From Candidatus Poribacteria bacterium (GTDB lineage: Bacteria > Poribacteria > WGA-4E > PCPOR2b): a stretch of 64,000 nucleotides of DNA. The notes beneath the pieces were generated by a model. The model was not told the origin of the DNA. It saw nothing but the letters and a program-made list of their open reading frames with translations, and made no database searches. The position numbers and the translations under genes are program-made. This document shows positions 62,201-64,000 of the stretch, piece after piece. Positions within the stretch are counted from its first letter, which is position 1. The number at the start of each line of letters is the position of its first letter. Where the stretch lies: assembly GCA_003635265.1 (NCBI GenBank), contig PYIZ01000006.1, positions 82,736-146,735 of the forward strand, in the 5' to 3' direction.

Positions 62201-62784
62201 TCCAGAATGTCGCCACGACGGGCTAACTCGCCCTTGACTTCTACGAGATCTACGCGCTGATAACCGTTGTGCAACAGTTGTTCAACCACTTTGTCGGGGG
62301 CAATCTCATCGCCGATACGGAGGGTCAGAAAGGCAGATTCTACAACCGATTGAGGCAGGATCTTATGCATCAATGCTTGGATCGATGTAACAATGAACGT
62401 GCGATCTCCCTTCAACAGTTGATACAAACAGATTAGCCGTTCTGCAACAACATTTTTTGTTGGAGAAATACCGTCATAAAGGAAATTCTGCCATTGCGGA
62501 AAGAGATGGGGTTCTTCAAAATGATAGGCGGGTAGATCTTGAATGATTTTCTCAGCCTCGTGCTGCGTGGGCACGACAATGAGAAAGGATTCGTCGGCGA
62601 AATCGGCTGCCAATGTACTGAGCAGATAGGCAGTAGAGGCGCCATGCAGACCGCGCAACCAAGGTTTGGGGCGATCTATTTGCTGATTTAACGAGGTTTG
62701 GGCACACTCCGACCCTGAAAACTGAGCGGTCAGGGTTTCAACAAGCGATTGATAGGTGTTTGACTGCTGCAGAAAATCTATCAC
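59296..62784 (-). CDS. mfd: Transcription-repair coupling factor Mfd
   Basis: DNA translocase of 1162 residues that removes stalled RNA polymerase and recruits UvrA to the damage. The N-terminal UvrB-like module (about 40-250) is followed by the RNA-polymerase-interacting (CarD-like) domain at about 500-565 (DYVVHVSHGIGRYAG). The RecG-like motor has Walker A GDVGYGKTE (652-660), the DEEH box (753-756), TLTATPIPRTLHMSL and the C-terminal QLRGRVGRDQYQAYGYLF. The TRCF C-terminal domain that masks UvrA binding is present (about 1000-1140). The start is GTG at 62784 with AAGGAAC 5 nt upstream. It follows the DUF3108 gene by 9 nt, so the two are co-transcribed. UvrA at 43590 is its natural partner. 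Confidence 0.97.
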   Translation of the reverse strand: MIDFLQQSNTYQSLVETLTAQFSGSECAQTSLNQQIDRPKPWLRGLHGASTAYLLSTLAADFADESFLIVVPTQHEAEKIIQDLPAYHFEEPHLFPQWQNFLYDGISPTKNVVAERLICLYQLLKGDRTFIVTSIQALMHKILPQSVVESAFLTLRIGDEIAPDKVVEQLLHNGYQRVDLVEVKGELARRGDILDVYPLTTDAPIRIEFFGDEIDAIRLFDPASQRSVADGIDDEPEVITLCPVREIILSPKTLNLWKTRAETLIQSNESPKYRNTVNEITHRLETESNPEGLEALLPMLYQETSTLMDYLSPQTIVLMIEPAWMAREATQLIENTKDLYARKLAFDQFMVSPDETFVPFEWVISALQTYPFVRSSLTPPALNAEEPVEELPFGMRPLGLPRSNYRRIMDQIKGWIDEGYFVNFFCDNPKSADRLHNILADRDLPATQTAVNIGSISEGFISEPLKFITLSEDELFGREHRRHRKISFKEGTPILSLIDLKEKDYVVHVSHGIGRYAGIRRLDIDGKPQDFLALDYADAGRLYVPTYQIDLVQKYIGGQDEGRIRLDKLGGTSWERVKAKAKASIEQMAEELLELYAIRESREGYAFPTDTPWQKEFEVLFPYEETPDQQTAIEEVKQDMERLRPMDRLICGDVGYGKTEVALRAAFKSVMAGKQVALLAPTTILTLQHFNTFQQRFAPFPVQVEMLNRFRTDKEAKSVVQGLANGTVDIVIGTHALLSKNIKFRELGLLVVDEEHRFGVKHKEKIKQMKQTVDVLTLTATPIPRTLHMSLVGIRDFSVINTPPENRLPIETYVMEYNPDVVRDAILREMERGGQTFFVHNRVQSIASIAATIQDLVPHARVCMAHGQMPERQLEKVMMEFINHKYDVLVCTMIIESGVDIPAVNTILINRADAFGLAQLYQLRGRVGRDQYQAYGYLFYPQGWAITEGAQKRLRVIEEFTDLGSGFKIALRDLEIRGTGNILGSEQHGHIIAVGYDMYCKLLEEAIQKLKGEEIEETVETRINLPIEAYLPDEYVPDSQQKVALYKKIAALETVVDRKEIEEEMADRYGKIPEPVEMLLEIADLKQLSQQLGVDGIAAGEESIKVTFDEAKTSLDPRKLIRLIEQDRRVSITPPARMMIRLKELEGKALLFELKRILGKLM

Positions 62785-62793
62785 GTTCCTTCT

Positions 62794-63546
62794 CTAATCC
62801 AGAAAATCAACTTTCTCCAATTCGCCGACTATCTTGCCGATACGCGAGGTTTCGGCTTCGATTCTGACGGGAATACGGCGTTCATCGTTCGTGAGCCACA
62901 TCAGATAGCCGTGCGAGGTGCGTAGCACCAATGTTTCTACACGTCCCAATGCCTTAGTTTTGATCACTTCCCGACGACGGATTTCAAGGGTCACATGTTC
63001 GCACTTATCCTTGACGAGCACGGGAAATCCGTAGGTATGACCCACCTGTAATTCCTTTGAACGTAGGAAATACACCATCGACAGATCATCCTGTATACCG
63101 ATCGGGATGTGTAAAGTCTTGTTCTCCTTGTTCTTGGTGTATCGCGCTGTCCCTTTGGCATGGTTGAAATCAGCTTCAACATGCCAGTGCTTCTTCTGCT
63201 CTTCTAAATCTTTAACATATTTCAGTGGATAGAGCTGATCGGTTGTCACGTAACTTTCTGTTTGGTCGTGGAAATGGTACAATTTTCCAAGCAAGCTCCC
63301 GGTCTGTCTTTCCGATCTGAAACGGTAGACCGGTTGATCCGCCAGCATTGTTTTTTCAACAACCTGTGTAACCTGTGTTCCAGCAGGCAATCCTTTAATT
63401 TTGACGCTGTAGGTCAGTACCTCGCCAATTTGAATAGGGTCCTGATCTAGATTTTTAGTATCAATCAACGAATAGGTTGCTGAAATAGCTAGAGAAAAGG
63501 TCAGAAAGATGAAACAACTAACACACAAAATTTGAATAATTCGCAC
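62794..63546 (-). CDS. DUF3108 domain protein, exported
   Basis: A 250-residue exported protein of the DUF3108 family, whose role is not established. From the GTG at 63546 it begins with a typical signal sequence (VRIIQILCVSCFIFLTFSLAISA). The family features follow: IGEVLTYSVKIKGLPAGTQV, YRFRSERQTGSLLGKLYHFHDQTES, LRSKELQVGHTYGFPVLVKDK and LMWLTNDERRIPVRIEAETSRIGKIVGEL. AAGGA lies 10 nt before that GTG, so I prefer it; an in-frame ATG at 63588 would lengthen the protein by 14 residues but has no Shine-Dalgarno. DUF3108 proteins occur in the periplasm of diderms, and its place upstream of mfd and the surA-lptD block is consistent with an envelope role. Confidence 0.84.
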   Translation of the reverse strand: MRIIQILCVSCFIFLTFSLAISATYSLIDTKNLDQDPIQIGEVLTYSVKIKGLPAGTQVTQVVEKTMLADQPVYRFRSERQTGSLLGKLYHFHDQTESYVTTDQLYPLKYVKDLEEQKKHWHVEADFNHAKGTARYTKNKENKTLHIPIGIQDDLSMVYFLRSKELQVGHTYGFPVLVKDKCEHVTLEIRRREVIKTKALGRVETLVLRTSHGYLMWLTNDERRIPVRIEAETSRIGKIVGELEKVDFLD

Positions 63547-63693
63547 AGTGCAGATTTCCTTACTGAATGAAGCTTTCGGGAGATTCATTTGAGATCTAAG
63601 ATGTGCAACAAATGGATAGTTTCACATCAAAAATTATCGGTTATCGGGTAGAATCCTCTCCGAGAGTGTTACCTGATTACTTTTATACAGCCG

Positions 63694-64000
63694 CTAAAAG
63701 CGGCGGTTGATTGTTAAATAAGGTTCTCCATACACACTTTGTTGCGCCTGCACTGGAAATCTTCGTTCATTATACTGGTCAACTGTTTTGGCTGCATCAA
63801 AAATATTCCAAATGTAGACACCGATTCCGCTTGCCAGGAAAAGTACGCTAAATTGGGCATGACCTCGTGCCTTGACATGCCCTTGATTGACTGTCAGAAA
63901 GTTGTCGCTATAAGGATCGTCAAATCCGCCTTTTCCTTCCGCTCCCATGAAACGATTTGAGCGGTCATTGTAGGTTATGGCACGGTCCAAATGGAATCCT
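63694..64000 (-). CDS. Membrane protein, C-terminal part, cut by window edge
   Basis: The last 102 codons of a gene that continues beyond the right edge: the frame stays open through position 64000, and TTG 63990 is not a convincing start. The visible part has one hydrophobic segment (AQFSVLFLASGIGVYIWNIFDA) followed by AAKTVDQYNERR and a basic tail. This resembles the C-termini of DUF5683-like inner-membrane proteins found near envelope genes, but the match is weak. A 6-bp hairpin GCCGCT-AAA-AGCGGC (63690-63704) overlaps the stop codon and lacks a T run. Confidence 0.6.
   Translation of the reverse strand, partial: GFHLDRAITYNDRSNRFMGAEGKGGFDDPYSDNFLTVNQGHVKARGHAQFSVLFLASGIGVYIWNIFDAAKTVDQYNERRFPVQAQQSVYGEPYLTINRRF

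Overview
The window reads as a slice of a chromosome from an uncultured Gram-negative (diderm) bacterium. The envelope genes show this directly: an LptD-like outer-membrane protein, SurA-type periplasmic chaperones, a lipoprotein and a small beta-barrel candidate. The mix of phytanoyl-CoA-dioxygenase-like enzymes, a sulfatase, Asp-box (sialidase-fold) proteins, a Gfo/Idh/MocA oxidoreductase, a HEAT-repeat protein and an M81 peptidase resembles Candidatus Poribacteria and related sponge, marine or soil lineages. That assignment is inference from gene content only. No rRNA, tRNA or CRISPR array was found.

Layout. 1-2280 (minus): heat-shock operon hrcA-grpE-dnaK (dnaK runs off the left edge) behind a sigma70-type promoter and a perfect CIRCE operator. 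2360-7232 (minus): 2-oxoacid:ferredoxin oxidoreductase (korA-korB) with promoter and terminator, preceded by a HEAT-repeat protein and a lipoyl-bearing E2 acyltransferase. 7516-10710 (minus): ABC exporter and pyruvate kinase. 10820-15334: orphan sensor kinase, rpiA and a second ABC exporter. 15387-18270: two PhyH-type dioxygenases around an Asp-box protein. 18330-22094: zwf, a polyphosphate-glucokinase-like ROK kinase and a sulfatase. 22225-26082: 7Fe ferredoxin, DUF971 protein, an unusual cold-shock/Sm-like fusion, a polysaccharide deacetylase and a glycerol-1-phosphate dehydrogenase-like enzyme. 26208-28215: a truncated beta-lactamase-fold gene and an intact IS200/IS605 element (tnpA-tnpB). 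28284-38772 (plus): hypotheticals, a short-chain fatty acid transporter, DUF2330 and outer-membrane candidates, an M81 peptidase, a large unknown protein and a second Asp-box protein. 38804-43431 (minus): Gfo/Idh/MocA, PhyH, Ldh2-type dehydrogenase and M32 carboxypeptidase. 43590-49100 (minus): a double-length UvrA. 49341-51340: a HicB-type fusion antitoxin and a stand-alone tnpB. 51427-64000 (minus): lptD, surA, two further parvulins, mfd, a DUF3108 protein and a partial membrane protein.

How it fits together. Glucose phosphorylation by polyphosphate, G6PDH, RpiA and pyruvate kinase give a scattered glycolytic and pentose-phosphate set. KorAB would couple 2-oxoacid oxidation to ferredoxin, and the 7Fe ferredoxin at 22399 is a possible partner. 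UvrA and Mfd supply nucleotide-excision and transcription-coupled repair. The surA-lptD block is an outer-membrane biogenesis operon.

The most unusual features are: an LptD that carries parvulin-like sequence between its periplasmic and barrel domains, downstream of three separate parvulin genes; a protein joining a cold-shock domain to what look like two Sm/Hfq-like repeats; a tandem UvrA whose second copy lacks the insertion domain; an E2 without a peripheral-subunit-binding domain; a TnpB with a relocated RuvC-II glutamate; and a single-chain DUF104-like/HicB-like antitoxin.
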